NCBI GenBank assembly: GCA_014584695.1
Contig: JACTMI010000034.1
Coordinates: 35,369 to 99,368 of the forward strand
Direction: 5' to 3'
DNA: 64,000 nucleotides
DNA from: Acidobacteriota bacterium
GTDB lineage: Bacteria; Acidobacteriota; Thermoanaerobaculia; Multivoradales; JAGPDF01
Shown here: piece after piece, positions 7,053-16,359 of the stretch
Position numbering within the stretch: position 1 is the stretch's first letter
Layout of the letters: each line of letters begins with the position of its first letter
Notes under the pieces: model-generated
What the model was told of the DNA's origin: nothing
The model's input: the letters and a program-made list of their open reading frames with translations, nothing else
Databases searched by the model: none
Translations under genes and position numbers: made by a program

Positions 7053-9054
7053 GCTCGATCTCGGCCAGCATGGCGCGGACGCGAGGCTGGCGCGGCTCGA
7101 GCGCCAGCGAACGGCGCAGCGCCTCGACCGCGGCCGCGCGGTCGCCGGCGCAGAGCGCCGCGAGCGCCGCGCTCGCGTGCACGGCCGCGTCCCGGGGCTC
7201 GAGGTCGAGCGCGCGCGCGAAATCGCCGCGGGCCCCGGCGCAGTCGCCGAGCTCGACCCGGTAGCGGCCGCGGAAGATCCAGTACTCGCGCTCCTCCGGT
7301 CGCGCCTGGACGGCGCGGTCGACGAGGGCGAGACTCCTGCGCACGTCCCCTGCGCGCTGGTAACCGATGGCGCGGCCGACCAGGAAACGTGTCCCCTCCG
7401 GCAGCTCGTGCGCCACGGCGCGGACCAGCAGGTCGTCGGCGGCGTCGAGCTCGCCGGTGGCGTAGACCAGGTCCGAGAGGTTCCAGAGCGCCGAAGCGTT
7501 GTCGGGATCGAGCTCGACCGCCCGCTCGAAGGCAGAGCGCGCGCCCGCCGGGTCGCCCTGGCCGAGCAGGATCACCCCTTCGTTGTTCCAGGAGCCGGCG
7601 GTGCGGGTCGAGCCGGCGGCGAGCGCGGCCTCCGGCGCGCGCGTCGGCTCGCCGGCGCCGATGTAACCCAGGGCCTGGAGCTTCGCGATTTCCTCGTCCG
7701 CCCCCCGCGCGGCGACCGCGGGCACCGCCGGACTCTGGCGCGCGCGCAGCTCGCGGAAGGGCGCCGCGTAGTCGAAGGGGGGCTCGTCGGGGGGCTCGAC
7801 GCCCGGCAGCGGCTGGCGCTCGGCGCCGGCCGCGGCGGGCAGGCCAGCGAGCGCCAGGAGCGTCGGGAAGAGCTGGCGCAGGGTCGCGTTCGGCCCGCGG
7901 CCGGGCGCGACGCCGGGCCCGGCGACGAGGTAGATCCCCTCCTTGCGGTGCCACTTGGCGGCCGTCGCGTTGGCGAAGCTCGACAGGCGCTCGGGCCGCC
8001 CCTCGCCCCAGTAGAAGCCGTGGTCGGAAGCGAGAACGAGCGTGCCCCCGGCGGCGCGCGCCCGCTCGGCGCACTCGCCCAGCCGCCGGTCGACGTCGCG
8101 GAAGTAGAGCTCGGGGACCCGCCGGTAGCGCTCGTACTCCTCGGCTGGGATCGAGGCTTGCCGCGGCGGCGCGTAGGGGGCGAAGACGTGGCCGATGCTG
8201 TCGGTGCCCTGGAGGTAGAGCACGGTGAGGTCCGGCGGCCCTTCGTCCCAGGCCTGCAGGAAGAGGCGGTGGTAGAGCTCGGTCTCGACCAGGATCCGCC
8301 GCAGCGCCGAGATCGGATGCTCGTAGGGGCGGGTCGACTCCGCGTGGGCACGGTACTCGGCCTCGTCCAGCCAGGGGAGGTAACCCCGCAGCGCGGCGTG
8401 ACCGGTGTCGCTCCAGACCGCGCGCAGCGTGGCGAGAGCCCGCGGCTGTGCCTCCGGGGGGTAGACCGCGCCCGGCGGCGGCTCGTCCTCGATGTTGAGA
8501 AAGCCGAACAGCCGGTCCGAGACCAGGGTGCCGGCGACCGCCTCGGCGGGATAGGTCGCCCAGAGCCCGAGCACCGCCACCCGCTTGCCCGCCCAGGTGG
8601 CGGCGTTCCAGAGCGCCGGCGCTCGCCGCTCTTCGCGGGTGATCGGCTCGCGCACGCCGCTGCCGGGCTGGAAGCGGCTGAAGTCGAGCACGCCGTGCTC
8701 GAGCGGCGAGACGCCGGTCATCATCGTCGTCCAGAGCAGCGGCGAGAGCGGCGGCGTCTCGGTCTCGAGCTCGCCCCAGCTCGCCTCCGCCCGCAGCCGC
8801 CGCAAGTTCGGCATCGCTCCCGACTCGATCCAGGGCGCCATCGCCTGCCAGTCGGCGCCGTCCCAACCGACGAACAGCACCGGTGGCCGTGCCCGCGCGC
8901 GGACCTCGAGCGCCCCCAGCGTCCGCGGCCGCTCGGCCGGGGCCGCGGCGGCGGGCGCCGCGGCGGGAGCCTCACCCGCCCGGCAGGAGAGCAGCGCCGG
9001 CACCAGGACGGCGAGGGCGAAGGGCGAGAGGGCCTGAGGGAGGAAGCGGCGCAC
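7042..9054 (-). CDS. Lipoprotein: alkaline-phosphatase-superfamily phosphodiesterase with C-terminal TPRs
   Basis: 670 aa, GTG start. An N-terminal signal with a lipobox-like LLSC at residues 21-24 predicts a lipid-anchored envelope protein. Residues about 57-410 form a type I phosphodiesterase/nucleotide pyrophosphatase domain: LFVGWDGADW (first metal-binding Asp), PPLSPLLWTTMMTG (likely nucleophile Thr), LQGTDSIGHVF and LASDHGFYWG (metal-binding Asp/His). From about residue 470 there are four TPR-like repeats (SWNNEGVILLGQGDPAGARSA and following). The substrate is unknown; related proteins act on phosphodiesters or phosphonates. It overlaps the rlmI-like gene. Confidence 0.85.
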   Translation of the reverse strand: MRRFLPQALSPFALAVLVPALLSCRAGEAPAAAPAAAAPAERPRTLGALEVRARARPPVLFVGWDGADWQAMAPWIESGAMPNLRRLRAEASWGELETETPPLSPLLWTTMMTGVSPLEHGVLDFSRFQPGSGVREPITREERRAPALWNAATWAGKRVAVLGLWATYPAEAVAGTLVSDRLFGFLNIEDEPPPGAVYPPEAQPRALATLRAVWSDTGHAALRGYLPWLDEAEYRAHAESTRPYEHPISALRRILVETELYHRLFLQAWDEGPPDLTVLYLQGTDSIGHVFAPYAPPRQASIPAEEYERYRRVPELYFRDVDRRLGECAERARAAGGTLVLASDHGFYWGEGRPERLSSFANATAAKWHRKEGIYLVAGPGVAPGRGPNATLRQLFPTLLALAGLPAAAGAERQPLPGVEPPDEPPFDYAAPFRELRARQSPAVPAVAARGADEEIAKLQALGYIGAGEPTRAPEAALAAGSTRTAGSWNNEGVILLGQGDPAGARSAFERAVELDPDNASALWNLSDLVYATGELDAADDLLVRAVAHELPEGTRFLVGRAIGYQRAGDVRRSLALVDRAVQARPEEREYWIFRGRYRVELGDCAGARGDFARALDLEPRDAAVHASAALAALCAGDRAAAVEALRRSLALEPRQPRVRAMLAEIERGG

Positions 9055-9070
9055 GATCGGCTCGGCAAGA

Positions 9071-9099
9071 GAAAAGGGGCCTCGCCGAAGCGAGGCCCC
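9071..9099 (-). terminator. Rho-independent terminator after the receptor relic
   Basis: Perfect 9-bp stem GGGGCCTCG/CGAGGCCCC with a 6-nt loop, followed on the minus strand by TTTTC. It lies 28 nt beyond the stop codon of the receptor relic. The full-length receptor has a similar hairpin at the same distance. Confidence 0.75.
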
Positions 9100-9126
9100 C
9101 GATCCTACCGGAACCGCGGCGACCGC

Positions 9127-9290
9127 TTAGAAGCGGAAACGCACTCCGACGCGGATGTTGCGCTGCCCGGTGAAGGCCGTCCCCTTGCGGAGGAAGTCCG
9201 GGTTGGGCGCCGTCGCGCGCGGGTTGGACAGCTGGCCGAGCGGCTGCAAGGTGGCGCCGGCGTGCTGCAAGCCGTCATGAGCATGTCTCG
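9127..9290 (-). pseudogene. 3' relic of a TonB-dependent receptor gene
   Basis: The minus strand encodes about 50 residues ending in TAA that closely match the C-terminus of the intact receptor at 10193: LQPLGQLSNPRATAPNPDF against LQPVGQLSNPRATSPNPSF, and RNIRVGVRFRF against RSIRVGMRFRF, both ending as outer-membrane beta strands. Homology stops near 9275-9290; nothing receptor-like is found upstream. This is a truncated paralog left after duplication or rearrangement. Its terminator is also conserved. Confidence 0.85.
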
Positions 9291-9474
9291 CCCCGAGCGT
9301 CTCGATCCCGCGCAGCAGGTTCGGCCGGCCTCACCATCGCTTCCGGCGCGCGCCTGCCGCTAGCACCAGAAGTGCAGCGTGCGCGTAGCTCACCTCACGC
9401 CGCCTTTGGGTCAACTGGCGAATCCTGCCCCACTACCCATAGGCGGCACACTCCTTCATCCTCGGCAGAAGGTC

Positions 9475-9834
9475 TCAGCACCCTGAGAACTGGCTGCAGG
9501 GTGCTCCAATGTAGAACGTACACAAAGCGTCGAAGGAACTGTCACATGCGGTCTGCGCGCCATTGCTATAGCAAGCCGTGCAGATCGACGAGGTACCACA
9601 ATCCTCCGCGTAGTAGAGAACCATCGGAGTTCCCAGGCTTGTGTTGCCGGTCTTGGTGAGCCCGCCGGCGCACCCGTTGTGGTAGAAGCCGATCTCGTTC
9701 CCGGAGGCGTCAAGGTGCCAACGCTCGATCTCCTGAGACGGTAGCGCCTGGACCTCTTGCGAGCGAGTCCCCAGAATCTGAATGGTCGCCGCCACGAGCA
9801 TGACAAAGACGATGAAACTGAGAATCCTCTTCAT
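9475..9834 (-). CDS. Small secreted Cys-rich protein of unknown function
   Basis: 119 aa. The ATG at 9834 has a GGGAGG site 6 nt upstream. An N-terminal hydrophobic segment (MKRILSFIVFVMLVAATIQI) looks like a signal peptide or anchor. The remainder carries 8 cysteines, five of them in the last 35 residues, allowing disulfide bonds after export. The segment ERWHLDASGNEIGFYHNGC resembles the pattern I associate with DUF6289-type small secreted proteins (an Asp-Ala-x-Gly-x-Glu stretch followed by a GC); this link is tentative. Codon use is less GC-rich than in neighbours. The gene lies between a receptor relic and a full receptor gene in the same orientation. Confidence 0.7.
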   Translation of the reverse strand: MKRILSFIVFVMLVAATIQILGTRSQEVQALPSQEIERWHLDASGNEIGFYHNGCAGGLTKTGNTSLGTPMVLYYAEDCGTSSICTACYSNGAQTACDSSFDALCTFYIGAPCSQFSGC

Positions 9835-10138
9835 ACTGCCTCCCATAGTGAGCAACTGCGGTTTCTTTGCTTCGACGCCACAGCACCGACGATCACACTT
9901 CCGTCCGTTCACGGTCAGTGAACCAAGTCACACGAAGCTGGTTGGCCACCAACCAGCTCCTCTCGCACCCCGTGTGCGCTGCTCTCGTACCTCGCGGCGC
10001 AAGCTACACGACCGTGCCGACTGCGACATCTCTGCAGCGGGAGCGTGCGATCGAATCCGCTTCCTGGTTGGGGCGCGCACCGATCTCGGCATGCGCACCA
10101 GGAGCATTCGTACTTCTGGCGCTCGCTACACGCAGAAT
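9835..10138. other. Intergenic region upstream of the Cys-rich gene, with two inverted repeats
   Basis: About 300 nt with no convincing gene. It has a perfect 10-bp hairpin, AGCTGGTTGG/CCAACCAGCT with a 3-nt loop (9936-9958), and an interrupted palindrome GTTCAC-5-GTGAAC (9907-9923) that could be an operator. Both lie 70-130 nt before the Cys-rich gene. GC content is visibly lower than in flanking genes. Confidence 0.5.
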
Positions 10139-10166
10139 GGGGAGCCTCGCGAATGCGAGGCCCCCC
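10139..10166 (-). terminator. Terminator-like hairpin after the TonB-dependent receptor
   Basis: GCCTCGC/GCGAGGC stem with a GAAT loop, extended by G:C pairs with one bulge. It lies 27 nt past the receptor stop codon. The following T-tract is weak (ATTCTG), so termination efficiency is uncertain. The arrangement mirrors the relic's terminator. Confidence 0.55.
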
Positions 10167-10192
10167 ATTCTTTCAAGCAGTGCGCCTGTTGC

Positions 10193-13117
10193 TCAGAAGC
10201 GGAAGCGCATACCGACGCGAATGCTGCGTGGCTCGGTGTAGTCCGAATTCCGGTTGCCGCCTCGCTTGAGGAAGCTCGGGTTCGGCGAGGTCGCGCGAGG
10301 GTTGGAGAGCTGACCCACGGGCTGCAGGCTTCCCGGCTGGTGTTGCAGCGCTGCCCCCTCTCCGCAGAGGTCATCCGGAATTCCAGCGCAGAAACCGTCT
10401 TCGGCTCGGTTGTAGCGCTGGTCGAGACGACGGATCGACTGCCGGTCGAGGAGGTTGAAGATGTCCACTAGGAAGTGGAGCTCGTAGTCCCCGATCCTCA
10501 GGGGATAGCCGACGTGGAGATCCATCTCGTAGTCCGACGGACCCCGGCCCAGCGAGCCGCGCGGCGTCAGGTAGTGCTCGTAGTTCGCGTAACCGAACGA
10601 GTAGCCCTGGGCCGTCAGCGGAGTTCCCGACTGCCAGTACGCCGACGCGCCGAGGTTCAGGCCCTCGAGCGCACCATCCTGGAATGTGTAGCTGCCATTC
10701 AGCTTGACGACGTGAGTGCGGTCCGTCGAGAGCTTGCCGTACGCGTTGATGAGAAAGTCCGCGTAGTCGAACGCCGAGTTGATGTTGGGATCGAGCTGAC
10801 CCGTCGAGTTCTGGAACAGTCCGTCGTAGTTACCCTCGAGCTCGGACCACAGGTAGCTGGCGTAGAGCTGCCAGCCGTTCGAGTAGCGCTTGCGGGCGTT
10901 GAGTTCGATACCAGTGTACTCGCGGCTGGCCTCGACTGCGGGTACCGACGAGTAATCGTAGAACGTCATCGTCCTGCCGATGCCTCTGCCCGGATTGGCG
11001 ATGAAGTAGCTCCCTTCCTCGATGATCAGGAAGTCCTCGATCACCCGTCCGAGATCCCGCCAGGTTGCCTGGATGCCGACCGCAAAGTTCGGCGCGATCT
11101 CGCGCTCGAAGCCGAGGATCGCTTCGTCGATGTACTGTCCCTTGAGGTTCGGATCGACCGGTTCCTGGCCGCCGAGCAGCGAGGAGCGCAGCGGAGCGCT
11201 CGGGTCGGGCTGGCGGTTGTTCGGATCGGGCGAGAAGTTGTAGCAGAAGCAGATCACCTCGCCACCGAACGCCCGGATGTTGATGTCCATCGGGATGTTC
11301 TCGTAATAGCGACCGTAGGAGCCGTAGAGCTTCGAGCGCCCGTTGGCCTGCGGATCCCAGATGAACGACAGCCGCGGCGCCCAGTTGTCGTCGAGCTTGA
11401 AGGCGGACTCGCCATCGCGGTTCTTGACGTCCTGCATCTCCCAACGCAGCCCGACGTTGAGCGTGAAGTTCGGCGCGATCTTCCAGGCGGTCTGAGCGTA
11501 TGCAGCGGTCGAATCCGAATCCGGCTCTGAGGTCAGCGGAAACGCTACCTGCCAGGTCGAGGGGTCATCGCGATTGAAGCCTGGCGCCCGATCGTTCACG
11601 TAGTAGCGGTGGCGATAGAAGATCTGGCTGCCAGTGGCGGCGCTGCTGCGCAGCTTGTAGATGATCTGTCCGGCGCCACCCTGCTTGCGGTCGATACTAG
11701 CCTTCATGTTCTCCTGGTCGGCGCCGAACTTGACCTCGAACTTGCCGACGTACTTCGAGACGTCGACCTTGAAGACTTCGCGGCGGAACTCCGAGTCCTG
11801 GTGGTACGCGAAGCCGCCAGTCCGCACGTTGGGAGAGACGGTTTGGTCGAGGCTCAGAGGAATCGTGGATCCGAGGCCGCCGGTGATGTTCTCTTCCTGG
11901 TGAAGGCCGACGAGGGCGTCGACCACCCACGAGCCACCGAAGACGCCATCGTAACGGAGCGTGTAGTCGTCGCTGCCGATGTCGAGCGTGCCCAGATAGG
12001 TGCTGGGAGTGCCGGCAATGGCGAAGATGTTGCCTTCGCGAGTCTCCGGATCCCCGAAAATCGACGCTGAGAGGTTGTTGCTGCTGTTGATTCGCCAGGT
12101 CAGCTTGGCGGCGTAGAGGTCGCTCTCGCGGTCCAGCGGGATGACCGTGCCGACGGCCGGCGTGCCCGGAACCACCTGGCCCGCGGCTGTCCTGAAGGGC
12201 CGAATCACCTCGGTTTCGTCGCTGCGCTCGACCCGGTTGTAGGCGCCGAAGAACCACGCCCGATCCTTGACGAAGTAGCCACCCAACGCGAACCCGAAGT
12301 CGTTCCGCTCCACGGTGGTCGAGACGGTCGTCGTGTCGAGTGGGCGCTTGTCAAGCGTCTCATTGTCGCTTCGGAGGTCGCCACCCTCGTAGAACCCAAA
12401 GACGTCTCCCTTGAACTCGTTGCCGCCCGACTTGGTGATGGCGTTGATCAGGCCTCCGGTCATTCGCCCGTACTCGGCGGGCAGGCCACCGGTCTTGACC
12501 TCGACCTCCTGGATGAAATCGAAGTTCAGGGTCTTGCCCTGCTCACCGCGCTCGACCCCAGTGGTGTTCAACCCTTCGATGACGTAGTTGTTCTCCGCCC
12601 CCGTCGAGCCATAGATCGTCGCGCCGACCGGGTCGGCGCCCGCGCCCGTGGCGACTTTCGAGATGGCGTAGAAGTCGCGCGCCAGGGGAACGCGCTCAAA
12701 AGTGTCCGCCGAAACCGAAAGGCCCGTGGTGGCGCTCGACGTGTCGACGATGGGCGCCTCGCCCATCACCGTCAGCTCCCCAGCGAAGGCCCCGGTCATC
12801 GTCAGCTCGAGCGTCACCGTTCGATCGATGCCGACGCGAATGTCGCGCTGTTCGACGGTGTTGAAGCCATCGAGCGTCGCCGTGACCGTGTAGTTGCCCG
12901 GCGGCAGGCTCAGCAGCCGAAACGTACCATCGTTGCCGGAGACGCCGCTGATGGTGCCCGGCAAGACCGAGCTGGTCGCGGTAAGCGACACTCCCGGCAA
13001 CGTGGCACCGTTCGAGTCTTTGACGGTGCCTTGGATTCTCCCGGTCGTCTGGGCGAATCCGGCGGAGGCGGCGAGCATCGCGACGACGAACAGCGCTGCG
13101 ATCTTCGTCCACTTCAT
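10193..13117 (-). CDS. TonB-dependent receptor, Oar-like, with CarboxypepD-reg domain
   Basis: 974-aa outer-membrane receptor. A signal peptide (MKWTKIAALFVVAMLAASAGFAQ) is followed by a carboxypeptidase-regulatory-like beta-sandwich (about 27-110: GRIQGTVKDSNGATLPGVSL), a plug domain (about 120-225, with NYVIEGLNTTGVE and YGRMTGGLINAITKSGGN) and a beta-barrel ending in RVGMRFRF. Such Oar-like receptors are abundant in Acidobacteriota and usually import or secrete large substrates; the ligand cannot be told here. The ATG at 13117 has an AAGGAGGA site, and a terminator-like hairpin lies just upstream in the leader. It is divergent from the VWFA gene. Confidence 0.92.
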   Translation of the reverse strand: MKWTKIAALFVVAMLAASAGFAQTTGRIQGTVKDSNGATLPGVSLTATSSVLPGTISGVSGNDGTFRLLSLPPGNYTVTATLDGFNTVEQRDIRVGIDRTVTLELTMTGAFAGELTVMGEAPIVDTSSATTGLSVSADTFERVPLARDFYAISKVATGAGADPVGATIYGSTGAENNYVIEGLNTTGVERGEQGKTLNFDFIQEVEVKTGGLPAEYGRMTGGLINAITKSGGNEFKGDVFGFYEGGDLRSDNETLDKRPLDTTTVSTTVERNDFGFALGGYFVKDRAWFFGAYNRVERSDETEVIRPFRTAAGQVVPGTPAVGTVIPLDRESDLYAAKLTWRINSSNNLSASIFGDPETREGNIFAIAGTPSTYLGTLDIGSDDYTLRYDGVFGGSWVVDALVGLHQEENITGGLGSTIPLSLDQTVSPNVRTGGFAYHQDSEFRREVFKVDVSKYVGKFEVKFGADQENMKASIDRKQGGAGQIIYKLRSSAATGSQIFYRHRYYVNDRAPGFNRDDPSTWQVAFPLTSEPDSDSTAAYAQTAWKIAPNFTLNVGLRWEMQDVKNRDGESAFKLDDNWAPRLSFIWDPQANGRSKLYGSYGRYYENIPMDINIRAFGGEVICFCYNFSPDPNNRQPDPSAPLRSSLLGGQEPVDPNLKGQYIDEAILGFEREIAPNFAVGIQATWRDLGRVIEDFLIIEEGSYFIANPGRGIGRTMTFYDYSSVPAVEASREYTGIELNARKRYSNGWQLYASYLWSELEGNYDGLFQNSTGQLDPNINSAFDYADFLINAYGKLSTDRTHVVKLNGSYTFQDGALEGLNLGASAYWQSGTPLTAQGYSFGYANYEHYLTPRGSLGRGPSDYEMDLHVGYPLRIGDYELHFLVDIFNLLDRQSIRRLDQRYNRAEDGFCAGIPDDLCGEGAALQHQPGSLQPVGQLSNPRATSPNPSFLKRGGNRNSDYTEPRSIRVGMRFRF

Positions 13118-13477
13118 CTACATCCTCCTTCTCGGTTGAGAAAACTGCCGAGCACGGCTCGGCATGATCGAACAGATGTTCAGAAACTGCCCGTGGAGCT
13201 GCAACTCCCGTACCCTCGGAATGCGAGCCGGAATGCAAGGAGCAACTCGTGTACTGACAAAGACTTCACATCCCACGGCGGATCCGGCTCGCCACTCGTT
13301 CTGCATTTTTCTGGACTGCTTTCACCGGTTTGAACTGCCCACGGCGGCACCGGCCCGGAGGAGCCCTCCCGGTCCCCGGGGCGGCCAGCTTTGGCCCCGG
13401 CATACCGCTTGCGACGGATCCGTTTACGATAGCAGGAAGCTGAGGCAATTCCATCCCCCCCAGGTACGAGGTTCACC
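13118..13477. other. Divergent intergenic region between receptor and VWFA genes
   Basis: 360 nt without a supported gene. It holds the receptor leader with a strong hairpin (13141-13164) and must contain two divergent promoters. I see TACGAT at 13425-13430 as a possible -10 box for the plus-strand gene, without a convincing -35. Confidence 0.4.
13141..13164 (-). promoter_or_regulatory. Terminator-like hairpin in the receptor 5' leader (possible attenuator)
   Basis: Perfect 8-bp stem TGCCGAGC/GCTCGGCA with a 3-nt loop, followed on the minus strand by GTTTTCTC. It ends about 12 nt before the AAGGAGGA site of the receptor gene. An intrinsic terminator in this position suggests control by attenuation, or it may terminate read-through. 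Confidence 0.5.
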
Positions 13478-15178
13478 ATGCCCCGCTCTCAGGCCCTCCG
13501 ACACGCGCTGCTTCCCATCCTGCTCCTGATGAGCACCGGCGCTCCGGCGCAAGAGGCGCCGCCCGAGAGCCGCCCGTTCACCGAGACCGTCGACGTGCGC
13601 GTGGTCAACGTCGACGTGGTCGTCACCGACCGCGACGGCCAGCCGGTCCAGGGTCTCGAGCGGGGGGACTTCGTGGTGCTCGAGGACGGCCGTCCCCAGG
13701 AGGTCACCAACTTCTACCGGGTCGAGGGGCCGCGCCTCCAGAGCGACGGCCAGGACGGCTGGGAGGTGATCGGCGCGGATTCGAGCTTCCGGCGGCGGGT
13801 ATTGCTGCTGATCGACAACAACTTCATCACCACTCCCATGCGGGACGCCGCCCTCGAGGTGCTCCAGAGCTATCTCGACCAGAAGTTCGACGGCAGCTAC
13901 GAATGGGCCGTCGTAGCAGTCGGCGACGAGGTTCGTATTCTGGAACCCTTCGGCCCAGACAAGCTCCGCGTGCGCGCCGCGCTCGACCGAGTCAAGGCAA
14001 TGCCGACGTTCGCCAGCCGTTACAGGATCGAGCGCTTCTTCCTGAACGACCCGGTCCGGGTGCGGCGCGGTGAGCGTGAGGAGGCTGCGATGGGCTCGGA
14101 CTCCCAAGGCGGCGGCGATCGGCAGTTCCATCAAGCGCTCCGGTTCGAGTCCAAGTTCAACGTCGCGTCCACGCTCGACGCCTTCCGGCGCACTTCCAAC
14201 GCGATGGTCCAGTCGTTTCGGGCCAACTCCAGTCTGCCCGGAAACAAGGTCCTGGTCTGGATTACCGGTGGAGTGCCCATGCTTCCCGAGTACGGCTTCC
14301 AGGGCGAAGCCGGCGCCGCTCGCGGCTCCGTTTCGAGTCAGGATGCAACGCTTCGGGGATACCAGACCGAGCTGCGGGCACTCGTGGACGCTACCGCCTG
14401 GGAGGCCAATGCCGCGCAGTTCAAGGTCTACCCAATCAAGGTGCCGGGCCTGCAGGTCCAGACCCCGCAGAGCGATGTCGGCTACCGGTCGAGTGGGGTG
14501 AGCATTGGCTCCGAGACCTTCTCGTCACCGATCGAAGTCGACGACCACGACACCGCGCAGCTGTCGCTCGCGCTCGGCACCGGCGGCCTCTACCTGACCT
14601 CCAACCGGACGCTCGAGTCGTTCGAACGGGCCGACCGGGACACCACGACCTACTACTCGCTCGGCTACCGCCCGAGCCGCCCCGAGGACGGCAAGCTGCA
14701 CCGGATCGAGGTCCAGGTGACCAAGCCCGGGCTGGTGGTGCGCTCCCGCACCGGCTACGTCGATCTCTCCCGCGAGCAGAAGCTCGAGATGGTGCTGGCG
14801 ACCCCGCTCCCCTTCCCGCGGGAGAAGGGCTCGCTGCCGGTCCAGATCGACATCCAGCGCCGGGAGCGGGGTGAAGTGGTGGCGGTGGCCCGCCTCCCCT
14901 CGAAGCTCCTGACCTTCCTGCCCGAGGGCGAGTTCTTCGTCGGCAAGGTCAAGATCTACCTGACCATCCACGACCAGAAGGGCAACCTGGTCGACCTGGT
15001 GAGCCAGCACCAGGATCTGCGCTTCCCCGCCACCCAGCGGGCGGACGCGCTCGCCGGCGAGTTCCGCTACGGGCTGAAGTTCAAGCTCAAGGAGAAGGGC
15101 GACTACGTCGTCTCGGTGACGGTGCGCGACGAAGCGACCGACGAGATCGGCACCGCCTTCTCGAACGTCCACATCTGA
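13478..15178 (+). CDS. VWFA-related Acidobacterial-type secreted protein
   Basis: 566 aa. A signal peptide (ending near GAPAQE) is followed by a region typical of the VWFA-related family described from Acidobacteria (TIGR03436-like): VDVRVVNVDVVVTDRDGQPV, then LERGDFVVLEDGRPQEV and a von Willebrand A-like core (RRVLLLIDNNFI, VLVWITGGVP). The usual MIDAS serine motif (DxSxS) is altered to DNNFITT. The ATG at 13478 has a GAGG site. The role is unknown; these proteins are abundant and secreted, with presumed adhesion or assembly roles. It is divergent from the receptor. Confidence 0.88.
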   Translation: MPRSQALRHALLPILLLMSTGAPAQEAPPESRPFTETVDVRVVNVDVVVTDRDGQPVQGLERGDFVVLEDGRPQEVTNFYRVEGPRLQSDGQDGWEVIGADSSFRRRVLLLIDNNFITTPMRDAALEVLQSYLDQKFDGSYEWAVVAVGDEVRILEPFGPDKLRVRAALDRVKAMPTFASRYRIERFFLNDPVRVRRGEREEAAMGSDSQGGGDRQFHQALRFESKFNVASTLDAFRRTSNAMVQSFRANSSLPGNKVLVWITGGVPMLPEYGFQGEAGAARGSVSSQDATLRGYQTELRALVDATAWEANAAQFKVYPIKVPGLQVQTPQSDVGYRSSGVSIGSETFSSPIEVDDHDTAQLSLALGTGGLYLTSNRTLESFERADRDTTTYYSLGYRPSRPEDGKLHRIEVQVTKPGLVVRSRTGYVDLSREQKLEMVLATPLPFPREKGSLPVQIDIQRRERGEVVAVARLPSKLLTFLPEGEFFVGKVKIYLTIHDQKGNLVDLVSQHQDLRFPATQRADALAGEFRYGLKFKLKEKGDYVVSVTVRDEATDEIGTAFSNVHI

Positions 15179-15199
15179 CCGCCGCCGCGGCGGTGGCGC

Positions 15200-16150
15200 T
15201 CACTTGAGGTAGGCCAACATCTCCTTGGCGGTGGCGGCATCCGGGTCGCTGGGCGCCATGCCGACGAAGGTCTCGAGGTGCTGCTTCGCCTTGGCGCTGT
15301 CGCCCTGGCTGACGTAGCACATGCCGAGCATGAAGTGGGTCTTGGCGAAGCCGGAGTCACCGGCCACGGCCTGCTCGAACAGCGCCAGGGCCTCGCCCAT
15401 GTTGCCGGCGTTGTACTCGCGCACACCCTGGTTGTAGAGGTCCATCGCCCCCGCCTTGGGGTCGACCGCCGCGAGCTCGACCGCGATCGCCCGCGCCTTG
15501 TCGGTCTGGCCGAGCTGCTGGTAGCCCTCGGCCAGGATGCGCAGCGCTTTGGCGTCCTGGGCGTCGAGGGCATGCGCCTTCTCCGCATGCTCGACCGCCC
15601 GCGCGTAGTCCTTGCCGGTGAACGAGAGGGTCGCGAGAGCGGTCCAGGCCGCCCCGAGATCCGGGTCGAGCCCGATCGCCTCTTCGAACTTCGTCTTCGC
15701 CGTTGCCTCGTCGCCCTGCTGGGCCGCCTCCGCCCCCTCGTTGAACACCAGCACCGCCTTGTCGGCGTTCGAGAGCTCGCGGCCGGCGGCGACGCCCAGG
15801 CGGGCGGCCTCGAGGGTCAGCATCTGGATGTCGCGCTTCTCGTTCGAGCTGATCGGGACCTTGAAGCTCTGCTCCAGCGTCTGATAGCCCTCCTTCTCGA
15901 AGCGGTAGGTGTAGACGCGGGTGGCGTCGACCAGGGTGACGGCGTAGTTCCCCTTCGAGTCGCTCTTCTCCTCGACCTTGAAGGAGCCGACGTCGGGCAA
16001 GGTGACGGTGATCTTGACCCCCGGTACCGGCTTACCGGTCTCGTCGGTGATCGAGCCGTGGACACGGCCCTGCGCGACGGCGAGGAGCGCCGACGCCCCG
16101 GCCGCGGCGAGCGCCAGGATCCAGGCGGCGGTGTGGCGATGTCTGGACAT
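15200..16150 (-). CDS. Secreted protein with CarboxypepD-reg domain and TPRs
   Basis: 316 aa. The ATG at 16150 has a GGAGG site 5 nt upstream, preferred to an ATG four codons earlier. A signal sequence (AAWILALAAAGASALLAVAQG) precedes a carboxypeptidase-regulatory-like domain (GRVHGSITDETGKPVPGVKI, about 32-115) and at least four TPR units (about 140-316). The domain pair suggests a periplasmic or surface scaffold; no enzyme motif is seen. A perfect 9-bp inverted repeat (GAGCGGCCC/GGGCCGCTC, 16166-16184) lies just upstream of the ribosome-binding site and may influence expression. It converges on the VWFA gene with a 21-nt gap. Confidence 0.82.
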   Translation of the reverse strand: MSRHRHTAAWILALAAAGASALLAVAQGRVHGSITDETGKPVPGVKITVTLPDVGSFKVEEKSDSKGNYAVTLVDATRVYTYRFEKEGYQTLEQSFKVPISSNEKRDIQMLTLEAARLGVAAGRELSNADKAVLVFNEGAEAAQQGDEATAKTKFEEAIGLDPDLGAAWTALATLSFTGKDYARAVEHAEKAHALDAQDAKALRILAEGYQQLGQTDKARAIAVELAAVDPKAGAMDLYNQGVREYNAGNMGEALALFEQAVAGDSGFAKTHFMLGMCYVSQGDSAKAKQHLETFVGMAPSDPDAATAKEMLAYLK

Positions 16151-16359
16151 TTCGACCTCCATGGCGAGCGGCCCAGGGCCGCTCCTCGTGGACTCATATT
16201 CTAGACGCATGCCAGGGCGCCCCGCCCCGGCCACCGGGGCGGGCTCCGATAGGATCGGGCCAGCGTCGGCGGCTGCGCGATCTCGCGCCCCGCCGCGGAC
16301 CCCTCGATGCCCCGAAGACGTCGGCACCGCTCGCTGCCCGGCCGGATCCGGTCCACCCG

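Noticed and set aside
9782..10471. Plus-strand open frame opposite the region between the Cys-rich gene and the receptor
   Set aside because: No homology pattern or ribosome-binding site, and it crosses the receptor 3' end on the opposite strand.
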